Source: Castanea sativa (lineage: Eukaryota; Streptophyta; Magnoliopsida; Fagales; Fagaceae). Taken from it: a stretch of 64,000 nt of DNA. Every line of letters starts with the position of its first letter. Within the stretch, counting starts at the first letter, position 1. Below are positions 1-12,034 of this stretch, piece by piece. The position numbers and the translations under genes were made by a program. The DNA lies in contig NC_134016.1 in the NCBI RefSeq assembly GCF_040712315.1, positions 50,736,986-50,800,985 of the forward strand, given 5' to 3'. Under the pieces are notes generated by a model. It was given only the letters and a program-made list of their open reading frames with translations, made no database searches and was not told the DNA's origin.

Positions 1-41
1 ATGCAATGAAAAATGAGTTCAACATGATGCAAGTCCGAGTC

Positions 42-146
42 TTTGATTGGTAATTTTTGGTAGTCACCTACCGACACATTTATGGTGGTTGGTGTCTGGG
101 TTCGAACGTGGAACCCCACCAATACCTCCCTTATTTACCAATCAAA
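42..146. repeat. Small inverted-repeat element, MITE-like
   Basis: A 12-bp perfect inverted repeat (TTTGATTGGTAA at 42-53, its complement at 135-146) brackets about 80 bp that include GGGTTCGAAC, which resembles a Pol III B box. It could be a small MITE or a SINE relic. No target duplication was identified. Confidence 0.35.
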
Positions 147-3100
147 AACTGTGATAGTTATTTACTTTGCATGGTTTTGTTTGTTTCTTGTTGAACATTA
201 TTTTGTCATTTCTCTTGTCAATAAACTTCTTCTTAACCTGTCTTTTCAAGGAATTTGATGGACACAACCTCTGTCAGGAATTAACACAGAATTAACACGA
301 AATTTCCAAACAGGAGACAAACAAAAAAAAATAAAGAAAACACACATTAAAAAATAAAATCACATTAGTAAGATAATATTTACGTAATTTGGCAATTTAT
401 CTATGTGAGTTGCAGAGATTTTATTATGGAAAAAAATATAAAGTGCGGTTGTACAGTTTTTCACTCTTTCAAAAACAACAATAAGAAATCCTAATCACCA
501 AAACAACAGTTTCTATATCCTACGCACACGATTCACAATGGGCTAAAGCGGTTTCTCTCATTGAAAACTATGCAACATTATTTTGGGTTAAATTGTCAAC
601 CGGATCAAACACAATTAAGCTCTACAATGCCTAACAACCTCAAAGATTTTATCTGAAAGATTTGGTAATTAAGTTACAAATCCTATAATGTCTAAAGAAA
701 CTTTATAAGGTTCATGTCTCTTTGGAGAACATTTGACAGTGGGATTTTGAAAAAAAAAAAAAAATGTTAGAAATATATACAAGTTCTTGGGTCTGCTATA
801 AAGTAAAGATGGGCCAATGAGGAACACCAAAAAAAGAAACCGCGTGGACCATTTGAATTACCATGGATGGAGGTGGCGTTCGGGTTTTGCGTTTTGGGTG
901 TTTGCGTTTTTTTTTTTTTTTTCTCTAGTCAGTGCTCTAACATTATTCATTATCCATAAACAGTGATTTTAGTCTTATGAACAGTGCCAAACGCGTGAAC
1001 AGTAATTTTTTTATTTTCAATTTTCAGCAAAATAAACGGTATCTTATAAAACTCAGAACCTTCAAAGTATTTTTGTGCATGCATTATGCATATCTTTGAT
1101 AAAGGAAAAAAGGCATTGTTTTTATGGCAATTGTATTACTTCTTGTTTTTATGGTAGTGTTGAAAATAATCAATGGCATTTCTAACAAGAGAAAGTTAAG
1201 GAATACTATAACTTTTGCCATAACTTATCAAAATGATTGATTTTGAGCGATAAAAAAAATTTGTTCACTACTTACAATCAACCACTTCAACAAAATATAA
1301 TCAACTACGGTAATAAATTGCGACAAAAATTATGTTTGTAGAAGACTACTCATAATTAAGTAGGAAGGAGAGTTTAACCTAACCTTAAAAAATGTATGTA
1401 TGAAAACATGTTAAAGGCAATAGTCATGAGAAGATTCAACTCTTTGTGTTCTACAAGGGAAGTAGGAAAAAGACTTTCGTTGGATTTATTATTGTCTTAA
1501 CATTTCTATGTAACACCCCTCTCAAATGACATTAGTCGCACATTTGTGGAGTTCTTTTCCCATGTGAGAGACCTACAAAATGTCACATTCTGCATTGGGA
1601 AATATTGCTCAACTAGGAATGGATTGGAAGCCTATGCATTGAAGAGAAAAATATCTTATACATCCAGCAAATGCATTATTCCTATCACAGTATATGGGTC
1701 CTACATAATTATGGGGTCCACATATCATACTATTGATGAATCTATAGCCATGTGTCTTCCTAGACCATCATCCAAACAACAAAATAAACATAATCGAAAT
1801 TTATATTTAATTTTCTGTCCATTAAGAACATTATTATAATATAGTCGTCATATAAATATCATATATCAGTTCTGCAATTTATTTTTAATACACACTATTA
1901 AAATAAACAAGTAAAATAAGAGAAAAAAAGGGGAAAAAGAGAGGAAAAGAACATAAAAAAAAATAAAGGTGATTTGACCTTGACGGCTCTAATTAAAAAT
2001 TTACTAATTACTATTCAATTTAGTACCCATTAAAAATGCAGTAATACTTATACAAATATAGTCAACACTTGGTCCACCTCATGTACTCAATCTTGACAAA
2101 CCTTGCCCCATGTACAGCCCGACACCAAATATTTAGAAAAACGATCATGTCATCATCAAAACTCATTACAAAAGATTTTGGAGACCATGATCAAGGTACA
2201 TATTGATTGCCAAAAAATAGTTTACTTCTTTTTAAAGAAAAACAATCATACAATTAGTTGATTTGTTAATATTAAGGGCAATAGCCATTATACAATATTT
2301 AATTTTCTTATATATATGAGTTGGATTCAAATTACATTTGGTATGACTTTAAGCAATATTACACCACTTAATATTTTTTAATTTAATGCGAATTTTGATA
2401 AATTCACCGTTAGATTACATTTTCTTTGCATATTCTCCATGCTTGCAAAATTTTAAAGTAATTAAAGATTAATAATCATACTATCAATCAATTATTTAAA
2501 TTCAAATTTTTATAGTTTTGTAAATGTAAACCACTCTACTTTAGACAAGCTAGAAGTCATAGCATCAAAACAAGTTTGGGCTTAGTTTTTGGGCTTAGTT
2601 AGAATAGGAATGGCACACAAGTTACAACCATATGAAAAACCTTGCCAATATACCCATAGATGATACAAATCTTATTTATCTTTTAAGATACCAAATCAAC
2701 AAACAGACAAAGAAGGGATTATATATATGTGTGTATGTATATATATAAAAAATAGCATTTTGGAGACTTGTCCAAATTGCTTGGTATGGTGTATTTTGGG
2801 TGAAAAGAATGCTATATATTTTGAGCAATATGAAAGGTCCTTACTAGAGATTAAGTTTTTTTTTCTTACATACTCTATTTGTTTGGAGTCTTTGGACTAT
2901 GGCAATTTTCCTTTTTTTTTTTTTTTCCTGTTTTTCTTGATCGTTGTAATTTTGGTTCTTAATTTTTGTCCTCACAGTACATCTCCAATGTACTCGGTTT
3001 GGCTTCTTTGTTAATAAAATTTTCGTCACCTATCCATGAAATTAAAAAAAAAAAAAAAAATCGATTATGAAGAGCTATTATACTGTATTTGCAGTGTATA

Positions 3101-5292
3101 CCAACAACATTTACACATGTCGGATCTAAACATATTCAACTCTTCCATTTGTACCAGGAGTATATACAAGTGTAGGATCTACTATAAAACATACTCAATT
3201 CTTCCAATTTTTTTTTTTTATAAGTAATCGAATTTTATTGAAGATGAAAAGGTCTACTCCATGTTCATGATGATGAACATAAGCACCTTGAAAAAAATTT
3301 CGAAGTTGAAAATGACTATTCTATGTGCATGATGATGAACATAAAACACCTAGAAAAAATACAAGCAAATCAAGAAGATCAAATTGAGAGTTGGAAATCA
3401 AAAATGAAACTACGGTTGGTAATTAACTAACTGCATGAATTCCAGGTTCTACATGTAGATTAAATTATGACAAAGAGAGACTACAATCTACAACCAATAA
3501 AATTTTTAACTTTGCCTACAAAAATAGAGAACACAACAGGAATTGTGCATGCGAAGCCTGTTGTCTGAAGTGGTAGCTTAAGTGGAGGCACTAATGGATT
3601 GAAAATTATTGTTTCTCTTGCTTCCATGTGTAATGAATGGGAGCTCAAAGTAAATCTACAGGTTTGAACCTGGAGTTCGTGCAGTTAGTTAATTGCATGT
3701 CAATGAATACTCTAAGATTGACTGAAAGAATGACCTGGTACCAGATTTAATGTTATACAAATTGACCATTATTCACTACCCTTCTCTTTCATGTTTGCTT
3801 AACCCACAGAACAATCCAAGGCTAAAAAGTAAACCAAAAACTGAACTGCTTCATTCTTTGTCTTAAAGCTAAAGGGTCATCTATTCGGATACATACCTTT
3901 GATATTTAATAAACTGTGGAGTAATTCTCAGACATATACAGAAACTTTAGGTTCTCTTTTACCAAAGATAGCATTAATGAATTTAATATGGTTCTATTGA
4001 AAAAGGTAGATGCTTAAACTAAAATATAAAATCATATAAAAATCCAGAAGTGACCAATAAATTCTATGGTTGAGCTGTCTTCCCTTTCAACTAAGGTACT
4101 GACATTAAGAAAGGGCTTCAATATTCTCGTTTGCCATAGGCAGAGGGAGGTTTCAACCAAATAGTTTTTTTTAGACACCAGAACTTAGCTTAAAAGTGCA
4201 AATAGATTCAGGCATATCCCTACTTGTTTAAGCTACTGCCAACACAAGATTGCAATTTTGGGCAACGCGTAGAACAAATGCACATGGTCAAGACCAAATA
4301 CACATGCATTAGACCCACAATTAGGTGGACATTAAAGAAGAGACATATCAAAGTACCAAACGAGTATATATTTAATGTGACAATCTGAATTATGACTTAC
4401 ATGGCAAACCAATTAATACATCAATTTAGTCACTTTTAGAGGCCAGATTATAATGCAAAATAAGAAAACAAGAGGAGGCACCTACCTGGTTTCAAAGCTA
4501 GAAAGACTTGTTTATTACATAAGGGAAGCTTATGAAACATGAATTTAAGGTAATGGCCTAAAAGAAAATTCCAAGACTTTTTAATCCTTGCCCTGAACTC
4601 AGAAGTTTCCGAAGCACAGAAAAACACTAATTACTTGATCCACCCAGATAAGTTAATGGTATGCTTTAGAATGACTAGAAGCCACAATGAAATACACATT
4701 AATATAAGGGATCAGCAATGAAAATTTTAGACACTCATAACAATCAAAGCCAAAGGCACAATATTTTCTTATAGAATTCTAGATTTAGCAAAATCTCTTA
4801 ACATTTAGCATCAATAATAAAATTCATCCAATGTTCAACATGAAATTTGTTTCGGGAATCAAAGATTTCATATAGATAAAATACAAGCCAAACGAGAATG
4901 AAGGAGCAAGAAGACCAATCTTGTGAGTTGTTAATTTGAAAGAATTCATCTTAAGCCTTAATCCCTTATCAATCAGGGCAAAGTATAAGCTCACATATTA
5001 GCTACCAACACTTATTATTGAGTATTTGGGTAAAAAAAAAAACAATCAACTCCAACCGAGTTAGGTAACCAGACCTAAGATTATGTCTCTACAAAGAACT
5101 ATGCCTCAACAATGAAGCTAGTAACATTTTCTTCTCTACCGCAAATAAACTGCGCTTATAAACATAAAAACAGATAAAACCATAAACAAAAACTGAAAAC
5201 AAATAAACACAACTATTTTTACATACAGATCAACGAATCATCCTCACGTTGCTATAACCATGCTTGCTCCAATTCAAGCTCACTTTCCATTG
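147..5292. other. Intergenic, no gene recognised
   Basis: AT-rich DNA with poly-A/T tracts. Short reading frames at 1546-1839, 2727-3014 and 3036-3227 are weakly coding at best and resemble no family I know. The last few hundred bases before 5293 probably include the 3' UTR of the minus-strand ARM-repeat gene. Confidence 0.5.
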
Positions 5293-6945
5293 CTAAGGTC
5301 TGGAAAACACCCCCAATATCTTACTCCGACCGAGGCTATCAAGAAGCTTCTTAGACCCCTCAATATCCATCTCAACAAGCTTCTGCAAGAACAGACAAGC
5401 ACCAGCAGCAACCATTTGTTTCCTACAATTCTTTGAATGCACAAGCGAGGTCAATATGGAGACAGGGTATTTCTTATCCAAATTCTGAACCAAAGGGTCC
5501 AAAAGCAGAACTGCACTCACAATCCCCCTCTCATCCTTCTTAAAAATCTTCTTATTCCCAGCATACAACATTAAAATTGACAAAGCCTTTGCAGCAGCTT
5601 CTTTCTCTTCCACAGCCTTACCATCCAACATTCTGATTAAAGGACCAACACACCCACATTCACCAATCTCTTTTCTAGTTCTAGTACTAAACCCCAACTC
5701 ATAAACAGCTTTAGCAGCCGCAACTCTCACACCCAACACACCACAATTCAAGACCCCCATAAGCCTACCTATAACCCCTTCTGAAACAATAACTTCAGCA
5801 ATCATTTGACAAGAAGCCAAGTGATATAACAGTTCCACCGCTGCTTCAAGACCCCTATTGTTATTATTATTAGAGTCCCAGAAATTCATCAAACACTGAA
5901 CCCCATCTTCCCTAAAAACCAAAAGCTTAAAACTTTCATCATCAGAAACCAAATTACACAAACACCCAATTGCATTTTCTTGAGCCAAAGCAGTCCCAGA
6001 ATTCACAACCCCCAAAAGAACACCAACCCCATTTTCCTCAACGAAATTCTCTTTAATTTCACTAAACAAAGCAAGATTTTTCAGAACCCCAGTTGCAAAA
6101 GCTTGAGAACCAGGAGTTCCCACTTGACAAATCTCCAACAACGATGAAATCCCACCTCGAGAACCAATGGCCCGTGCGTTTTCTTTGCTAAAGGTCAGAA
6201 CTTGAAGTGCCACACATGCTTTTTCTTTAGCAAAAGCACTCCCAGAGTCCAAAACTCTCAACAAATGGTTCAAAAGCAAAAGACCCTCAGCAATCACCAC
6301 GTGCTTGCTCGAATCCACCAATGAAATCCTCGAAATCAAACTCACAGCTTTCTCTTTCATCTCGAACGAGCTCGAATCAAGCAGTTTCACCAACACGGGC
6401 ACCACGCCTTGAGCCACAGCGATCATCACATTCTTGTCATCCCCTTGTAAAAGCTCCGAAAGCAAATCCACCGCCGAGTTCTTCGACTCAGCAGACCCAA
6501 TCTGCAACCGAGTTATCAAACTCCTCGACTCAGCTCTCACAGCCTCTCTCTTCGACTCAAAAACGACACCGTCAGAGAGCACACCGCTCTTGATCAAGAT
6601 CTCACTGTCTCTGACGTGGCGGTCGAGTTTAGCCAATACAGCATCGATTTCGCTCTGGGTTTTGAGCTTCCCTTCCGATAAGCTCAAAGTCTGACACTTT
6701 GCAGAGAGCAAAACAGCGTCGTTCAGAGTGTGGGAAATGGAGTAAAGGAGGTCTAGAGAGAGAGGGTTTGAACGAGAGTTTGGGAAGTCGGTGAAGTCTG
6801 TGAGTTGGGTTTGGAGGTCGTTTAGCTTGGTTTTGATCAAACCCCATTTGCCTTTGAAGCTTTGTGTGTGTGAGATTTGGTTTTGGAGTGTGGAGAGGAG
6901 CTGGGTCGAGAGGCTTATGGGGTCGTCGTTTTCTGAGGCCTTCAT
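5293..6945 (-). CDS. Armadillo-repeat protein with DUF7032-like N-terminal domain, 550 aa
   Basis: The gene is intronless on the minus strand, with ATG at 6945-6943 and TAG at 5295-5293. Residues 1 to about 125 form a helical domain like the DUF7032/PUB4-type N terminus (STQLLSTLQNQI, then LLYSISHTLNDAVLLSAKC). From about 150 to 545 run tandem Armadillo repeats with the usual pattern, for example VVPVLVKLLDSSSFEMKEKAV, GGISSLLEIC and ECGCVGPLIRMLDG followed by EKEAAAKALSIL. Plant proteins of this kind are scaffolds for protein-protein contact. There is no U-box, so it is unlikely to be a ubiquitin ligase itself. From memory the closest Arabidopsis protein is At5g50900. The start follows a poly-T/A tract, and a GA microsatellite lies 145 bp further upstream, both typical of plant 5' UTRs. 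The family is clear; the cellular role is unknown. Confidence 0.93.
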   Translation of the reverse strand: MKASENDDPISLSTQLLSTLQNQISHTQSFKGKWGLIKTKLNDLQTQLTDFTDFPNSRSNPLSLDLLYSISHTLNDAVLLSAKCQTLSLSEGKLKTQSEIDAVLAKLDRHVRDSEILIKSGVLSDGVVFESKREAVRAESRSLITRLQIGSAESKNSAVDLLSELLQGDDKNVMIAVAQGVVPVLVKLLDSSSFEMKEKAVSLISRISLVDSSKHVVIAEGLLLLNHLLRVLDSGSAFAKEKACVALQVLTFSKENARAIGSRGGISSLLEICQVGTPGSQAFATGVLKNLALFSEIKENFVEENGVGVLLGVVNSGTALAQENAIGCLCNLVSDDESFKLLVFREDGVQCLMNFWDSNNNNNRGLEAAVELLYHLASCQMIAEVIVSEGVIGRLMGVLNCGVLGVRVAAAKAVYELGFSTRTRKEIGECGCVGPLIRMLDGKAVEEKEAAAKALSILMLYAGNKKIFKKDERGIVSAVLLLDPLVQNLDKKYPVSILTSLVHSKNCRKQMVAAGACLFLQKLVEMDIEGSKKLLDSLGRSKILGVFSRP

Positions 6946-7088
6946 AGCTTCTTTTTTTTTTTTTCGCTAACAAAACACACAGAGACAGAGAAACACACAG
7001 AGAAAGCGATAAAGAGAGATGGGTTTGTGCGAGGAGAGACTTTAGCGTAGTACAGAGAGAGATTGAAGAAATACAATACACTATCAAT

Positions 7089-7109
7089 GAGAGAGAGAGA
7101 GAGAGAGAG
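7089..7109. repeat. (GA)n microsatellite upstream of the ARM gene
   Basis: About 10 GA units lie 145 bp upstream of the ARM-repeat start codon, probably in the promoter or 5' UTR. On the transcribed strand this is a CT tract, a common plant core-promoter feature. Confidence 0.8.
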
Positions 7110-7514
7110 GTGGGTTCAGACGCGAGTTTTGGAGCGTGGTGGACACTGTCGCAGAGGTCAGAGGTTTGAGGTTGTTGTTGAGTTTGACACCTTTGACTTG
7201 GTCCGTTGATAGCCGCCGTATCTATGATTTTTATTTGGAGGGAGTTTTGATTATCTTTGTTTTGTTTTTTTGGGGAGATAGATATTTATCTCCTAATAAG
7301 TCGAAATTTCTTTTTTCGATAATTACGATAAAAGAGAAGTGCTAAGTTTATTGTATTTTCAGGATAAATCAGAGGTGATAAATTGTTGATTTAAATTTGA
7401 ACCTATCACCTGTCATGTCAAGCTTTATAATGTAAGCTTGTAATTAAGTTGGGGCATTAAAGTGGTTAAATGTATATTGCGATTGGGTAGGTGAGATGTG
7501 GTTTATATGTAGAT

Positions 7515-7600
7515 TTGTCCACAATGGAGTTAATATTCAGCGTGCCCTTTGCCCTTGGGTTAAAGGGCACCCCATCCACAATGGATGGGTAGCCAACTTT
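7515..7600. repeat. Hairpin-bearing repeat, possible MITE relic
   Basis: TCCACAATGGA occurs near 7518 and 7574, and between them GTGCCCTTT (7542-7550) pairs perfectly with AAAGGGCAC (7562-7570). The compact palindrome is consistent with a small MITE, but termini and target duplication are not defined. Confidence 0.35.
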
Positions 7601-9308
7601 TCAACAAAAAATAATAATAATAACAACTTGTCACTTGAGATTTATTGTGAAAAATTATTAAAATGTTATGGATAGGAAATGGATTTTCTATTCCACCTAT
7701 TGTTAAGGGATTTTATTTCTTAATTTTTCATATATCAATTAATGATTAGAAAAAAATTATCTTATAAAATTGTCTCAAACTTCCTTCTTAGTTCAAGTGT
7801 GTTAATTTTTGTTATGCATGTACAAGAAGATTCATTGCTTGTTTGTTTTCACTTTTTAGACCCAAAAAAATCATGTGTTTAGGGGTTCATGAAACGTGTT
7901 TCTTCACTGTTTTCACGTTGCTTACTCGAAATTACAATTCCAAAACACCACTATTTCAAAAAGTCCAAAATATAAAAGCTAAATCAAACTAAGACTTAAT
8001 CATCAATATTAAATCCCAAAGAAAAGGAAAAGTGTTTTCTTCGCTAAAAAAATTAATGATATATTTTAATTCAAATGGAAATAGATGCCACTAGTAGTAC
8101 ATGAGCGGAGGGGAATCACTCGTCTAATTTGACCCATCCAAACGCTTATGAGCCGTCTAACATATTTGCATCTATGATGAAATGTGTGTGGAGTGAATGA
8201 CGAATTTCCCCAATATAGAAAATGGGCAATTCGTGGAGTAAAAGGGCAAGATCCTCATCCACCCACTCATGATCTTCTATTATGAGCATTAATCTTGTAA
8301 TTTTGGTCCATCATCAAGACCATTACATTGCACACACACCCCAATTAAGAAAAAGAGAAGATTTTTTTGAAGATCATGGTTAAACCTAAGTTCTATATAA
8401 ACATCAAGTCACACCCACTTTAAAGCTATAAAAGAAAAATCCTAGTACTAGTTATAAACTGAATATTCAAGATTTGTGAGTTTAAGCTTAAATGTTGAAG
8501 AAGTTTTGGCCGGCATCACATCAATACCACTCCGATTGAGTGTTTCTTTGTGTAATACAGATCTTCCAATGCAGTTCTTGGAAGAGTGGCCCACTAAAAT
8601 CTTGTGCTTCATTGTATAAGGTAAATAAAACATGACAGCAATCCTCAAGGCCATACTATCTTGCTTGCTCAAAACTGAGTAGCAACAGCTCAAGCAAGTA
8701 CCGTGGAGTTGCTGCAATCCTTTAGCAACAAAACAAAAAGAAATATTCTTGAAAAATCTTGCTTCCTATTTTATATCATCATCCGCTAAAGTACCAACAT
8801 AGGATAAAGCCAATTGCATCAAAATTGAGGAAAGTTACAAATGGGGTTGGGCTTTTAGGGGTTATGAAATATTCTAGAAGTTTCTCAATAATAGAAATTT
8901 ATATCATTACAATGAAATCCATGAAGAAAATAATAAATATACAATCAAATTCTATAAAATTTTTATTTAGCAAAAAAAAAAAAAAATTCTATAAAATTTT
9001 CATAAGGTTTATTCCCTACGATAGTAAATTTTCATCTTATTATTTATCTCATTTTTATGTATTTTTCTAAGATTATATACTTTTCTACAACTTATATAAG
9101 TGTCAACTTGTAATCGAATTACACTATTTACAGATGATTTTTTTTAGGAACCAAAAAAGAGGGGGCTTGCACGTGTAGTCATTGTCTCACGCTCCAAGGT
9201 ACAGGTTAAGTAAGCACAAAGGTACCAGCAACGCACAATATGACATATCACTACTTGCAGTCACATTTTATATTGTCGAATTATCTTGGGCCAAATGTCA
9301 AAGCAGCC
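7601..9308. other. Intergenic, no gene recognised
   Basis: AT-rich. An 89-codon minus-strand frame at 8448-8717 has no recognisable domain and no supporting context. The stretch 8090-8350 has higher complexity, but I could not assign it. Confidence 0.45.
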
Positions 9309-9582
9309 AACAACACAAAGTTACAAGAGCTGAGATTTGAAACTTTGAGTAAATGGAGCTTTCGAGGGTTTTTTTTGCCGTTGAACCACACTCACTGGTA
9401 GTTACACATTAGTTCACTACTAGTACTTAGAAAAACAACACAAAGTTGCAAAAATTAAGATTTAAAACTTTGAGTAAATGGAACTTTCGATGGATTTTTT
9501 TACCGTTGAACCACACTTGTTGGTAGTTACACATTAGCTCACTACTAGGACTTAGATACACATTAGCTCACTACTAGGACTT
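9309..9582. repeat. Two-copy 125-bp tandem repeat plus 27-bp subrepeat
   Basis: Copy 1 (9309-9433) and copy 2 (from 9434) both run from AACAACACAAAGTT through AACTTTGAGTAAATGGA and CCGTTGAACCACACT to TAGTTACACATTAG. A 27-bp tail unit (ACACATTAGCTCACTACTAGG) is then repeated once more to about 9582. The copies differ by scattered substitutions, so the duplication is not recent. Confidence 0.85.
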
Positions 9583-9643
9583 GGATAAAAAAAAGTAATC
9601 CAATCACCGCTTATATAAGAGAGTTGTTAAGCAACGCACATGA

Positions 9644-10054
9644 ATGCAAGTGAGAGTAAGAGGTTTGTTAAGCAAATCGGAAATTGAGCTGAAAGGCAAG
9701 TCAGAGAGGTCACAGTTTTTATATAATTTAAGAGGTGGGATTGGGGTCCATGCCCTTTACTCTTTCCAATCACAATACTGGTCCATCCATTCCTCAGTGA
9801 CAGATCGGATAGCGAAACTTCCTAGGCTCACCTATTCTCTTCCAAACCTCACACCCCAGACTTCCTCACAGCCCATCCTCAATCGCCAGATTGCTATAAT
9901 TGATGCTAATCATTGGTCTGTGGTCTGTGTTTTGTCACAGAAAGTTATGATGAACATGGTAACATGTTACGTGGCAATTAATAGCATCGTCTCGTCTTCT
10001 TCATTTTACACGAAAGTAAATCAAATTAAATGCCGTCAAAATTTGATGACTTGA
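9644..10054 (+). other. Uncertain 136-codon open frame
   Basis: This open frame is longer than chance usually gives in such AT-rich DNA, but it has no recognisable domain or low-complexity protein signature. Its 3' end runs into the start of the duplicated segment at 10031. It is listed only so that the stretch is not left blank; I do not claim a gene. Confidence 0.15.
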
Positions 10055-10940
10055 CTTTTTTTATTTATTGGAAGTTATTAAATATTATTAGAGTACCAAT
10101 GTACGAATAAATTTATTTTCCCGGGAGCAATAATGAATTGGCGGGGGAAGCATGGTGGTAATAAAATAAGGGTCGGGGGTTGGCTGAGTTAGTCAGGCTC
10201 TCGCTTTCCTGCTTGAAAGGTTTGAGTTCGAGTCTTACTAACGGTCTTTTGTTGGTGGACATCCTTAGTGAGGGGGTGTTCTCAGCAATGAGGTGATCCT
10301 CACACGCGGAACAAATAATCAAAAAACCGCGGCGCCCTGTCCGAGGGTTTAATACAACCATAAGCGCCCCATTTTTGTTTACCAAAAAAAAAATAAAAAA
10401 AAATAAAATAAGGGTCGGTAACAAATTTGTTTTTGAAAAAAATTTATTGGAATTGAAAAAATTGTTAAATTTTTTTTAATTTTTAATTAAATTAAAAAAA
10501 TATATATATTATTATGTACTTTTAGGTTACATGTTAGTAGAATTCATAAAGTAATTATTATGAGTTTTATGCATTCGTATATTCACTATTATTAAACAAT
10601 AGATAATCCCATGCAATTATGTACATTGCTTCATCTAGGGGCTCTATCATTTTTAATACATATATAGTATGTAATATTTATTTTTGTTTTTTAAAATTGA
10701 TTGCCGTCAAAATTTGATGACTTGACTTTTATTTATTTACTGGAAGTTATTAAATATTATTAGAGTACCAATGTGCGAATAAATTAATTTTCCCTGGAGC
10801 AATAATGAATTGGCGGGGGAAGCATGGTGGTAATAAAATAATTATTATGAGTTTCATACATACGTGTATTCACTAGTATTAAACAATTAATAATCTCATG
10901 CATTTATGTACATTGCTTCATTCAGAGGCTCTATTATTAT
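10031..10940. repeat. Local tandem duplication; copy 1 holds a SINE
   Basis: Copy 1 begins at 10031 and copy 2 at 10702, both with TGCCGTCAAAATTTGATGAC. They share GGAAGTTATTAAATATTATT, GAATTGGCGGGGGAAGCATG, and then ATTATTATGAGTTT through TGTACATTGCTTCAT. Copy 1 spans about 620 bp and copy 2 about 240 bp. The extra length in copy 1 is the SINE (10177-10402) plus about 130 bp of AT-rich DNA. Confidence 0.9.
10177..10402 (+). mobile_element. tRNA-derived SINE with 16-bp target duplication
   Basis: ATAAAATAAGGGTCGG is present perfectly at 10161-10176 and 10403-10418. Between them is a 226-bp element with an A-box-like TGGCTGAGTTAG (10181-10192), a B-box-like GAGTTCGAGTC (10224-10234) and an A-rich tail (about 10383-10402). 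Spacing and order match the internal Pol III promoter of tRNA-derived SINEs. The body contains CGCGGCGCC and CCGAGGG, which stand out as GC-rich against the surroundings. The perfect target duplication suggests a fairly recent insertion. Confidence 0.85.
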
Positions 10941-11813
10941 TATTATTTTTTTTTTTTTATACAAGATAAAATTTATACTTTAGTCTAATCTAAGTATATA
11001 TTTGTGTGAAACTCTTTTTTAGAGACTTGCATTCCGGTCTTGCTCCCCTACACCCCACAAGCACTTGTACTTGTGGAGTGACTATCATACCAAGGGTATG
11101 CGTTTTTTAATTTTTGATTTTCCTCTCAATAATATTATAAAAAACGAACGCTATAAGTTAAAATTCTCTCGAATTTGATTTTTACCAATGGATAATTCTT
11201 TATTTTGATTATTAGGACTTTAATCTTCCAATTGTACTAAACTCTGCTTAAGTTTATCTTAGCTGTATTTATCCCAAAAAAAAAAGATTTACTTTAACGA
11301 AATTGGAGGTTATTTTGTTACTTTTGATCATTTGGGAGGTCTTTAATGATTAATCTTCCACTTGTATTGATCTCTACTTAAGTTTATCTTATCCTTGTTG
11401 ATTTACCTTAACTCAATTGAAACTTCTCTTGACAGTAAAAGGTACATATATAAAATAACATATTGATCGATATTAACTCTCACGTACACTAAAAAGAAAT
11501 TTATTAATATTTTTTAGCATATTTTATTTAAAAGATAAATTAAGTAAAAGTACAATTAATTATATTTATAAAAAAAAAATTTTAAAAGTTATACATAGAT
11601 TGATGATACAATAATTCGGATTATATATTTATCTTTTAGAGGGAATTATAAATTTACAATAATTCGGATTATAATGTTTGATGGTTTATCATTTTTTTTT
11701 ATACTAAATATAAATAATGGGATTAAATTTGATTCCTGAAACTAATAATAGGTGTATACTATCCAACACAACGATAATTATAGATGATAGGTGTTTTTAA
11801 AAAAAAAAAGAGA

Positions 11814-12034
11814 GAGAGAAGTAGTGTACGTTAAAGACCTTATAAATATAAACCTCTAAGTCCACAAAGAGAGAAGTAGTGTACGTTAATAAGTATTTAA
11901 CTTCCAAAATGGTTTTAGACACTTGTAAAACAGATAAAATGATAGCTTATAAACCTCTAAGTCCACCTCAAAATAAGTATTTTAACTTCCAAAATAGTTT
12001 TCGACACTTGTAAAACAAATAAAATGATAGCTTT
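11814..12034. repeat. Interleaved short tandem duplications
   Basis: GAGAGAAGTAGTGTACGTTAA occurs near 11815 and 11870. A unit of about 60 bp (TAAGTATTTAACTTCC ... GACACTTGTAAAAC ... AAAATGATAGCTT) occurs from 11890 and again from 11974, a period of 84 bp, with a few substitutions. Confidence 0.8.

Noticed and set aside
1546..1839. 97-codon frame as a possible gene
   Set aside because: No ATG at its first codon (TTG), no domain, AT-rich surroundings, no splice partners recognised.
1509..1900. TGTAACACCCCT as the start of an LTR
   Set aside because: No matching CA end, inverted repeat or target duplication could be found.
3570..3700. tRNA gene suggested by GGTTTGAACC
   Set aside because: No cloverleaf with a matching acceptor stem could be built. 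The same holds for the B-box-like sites at 10224, 20858 and 23677, which belong to SINE-like units. I found no intact tRNA.
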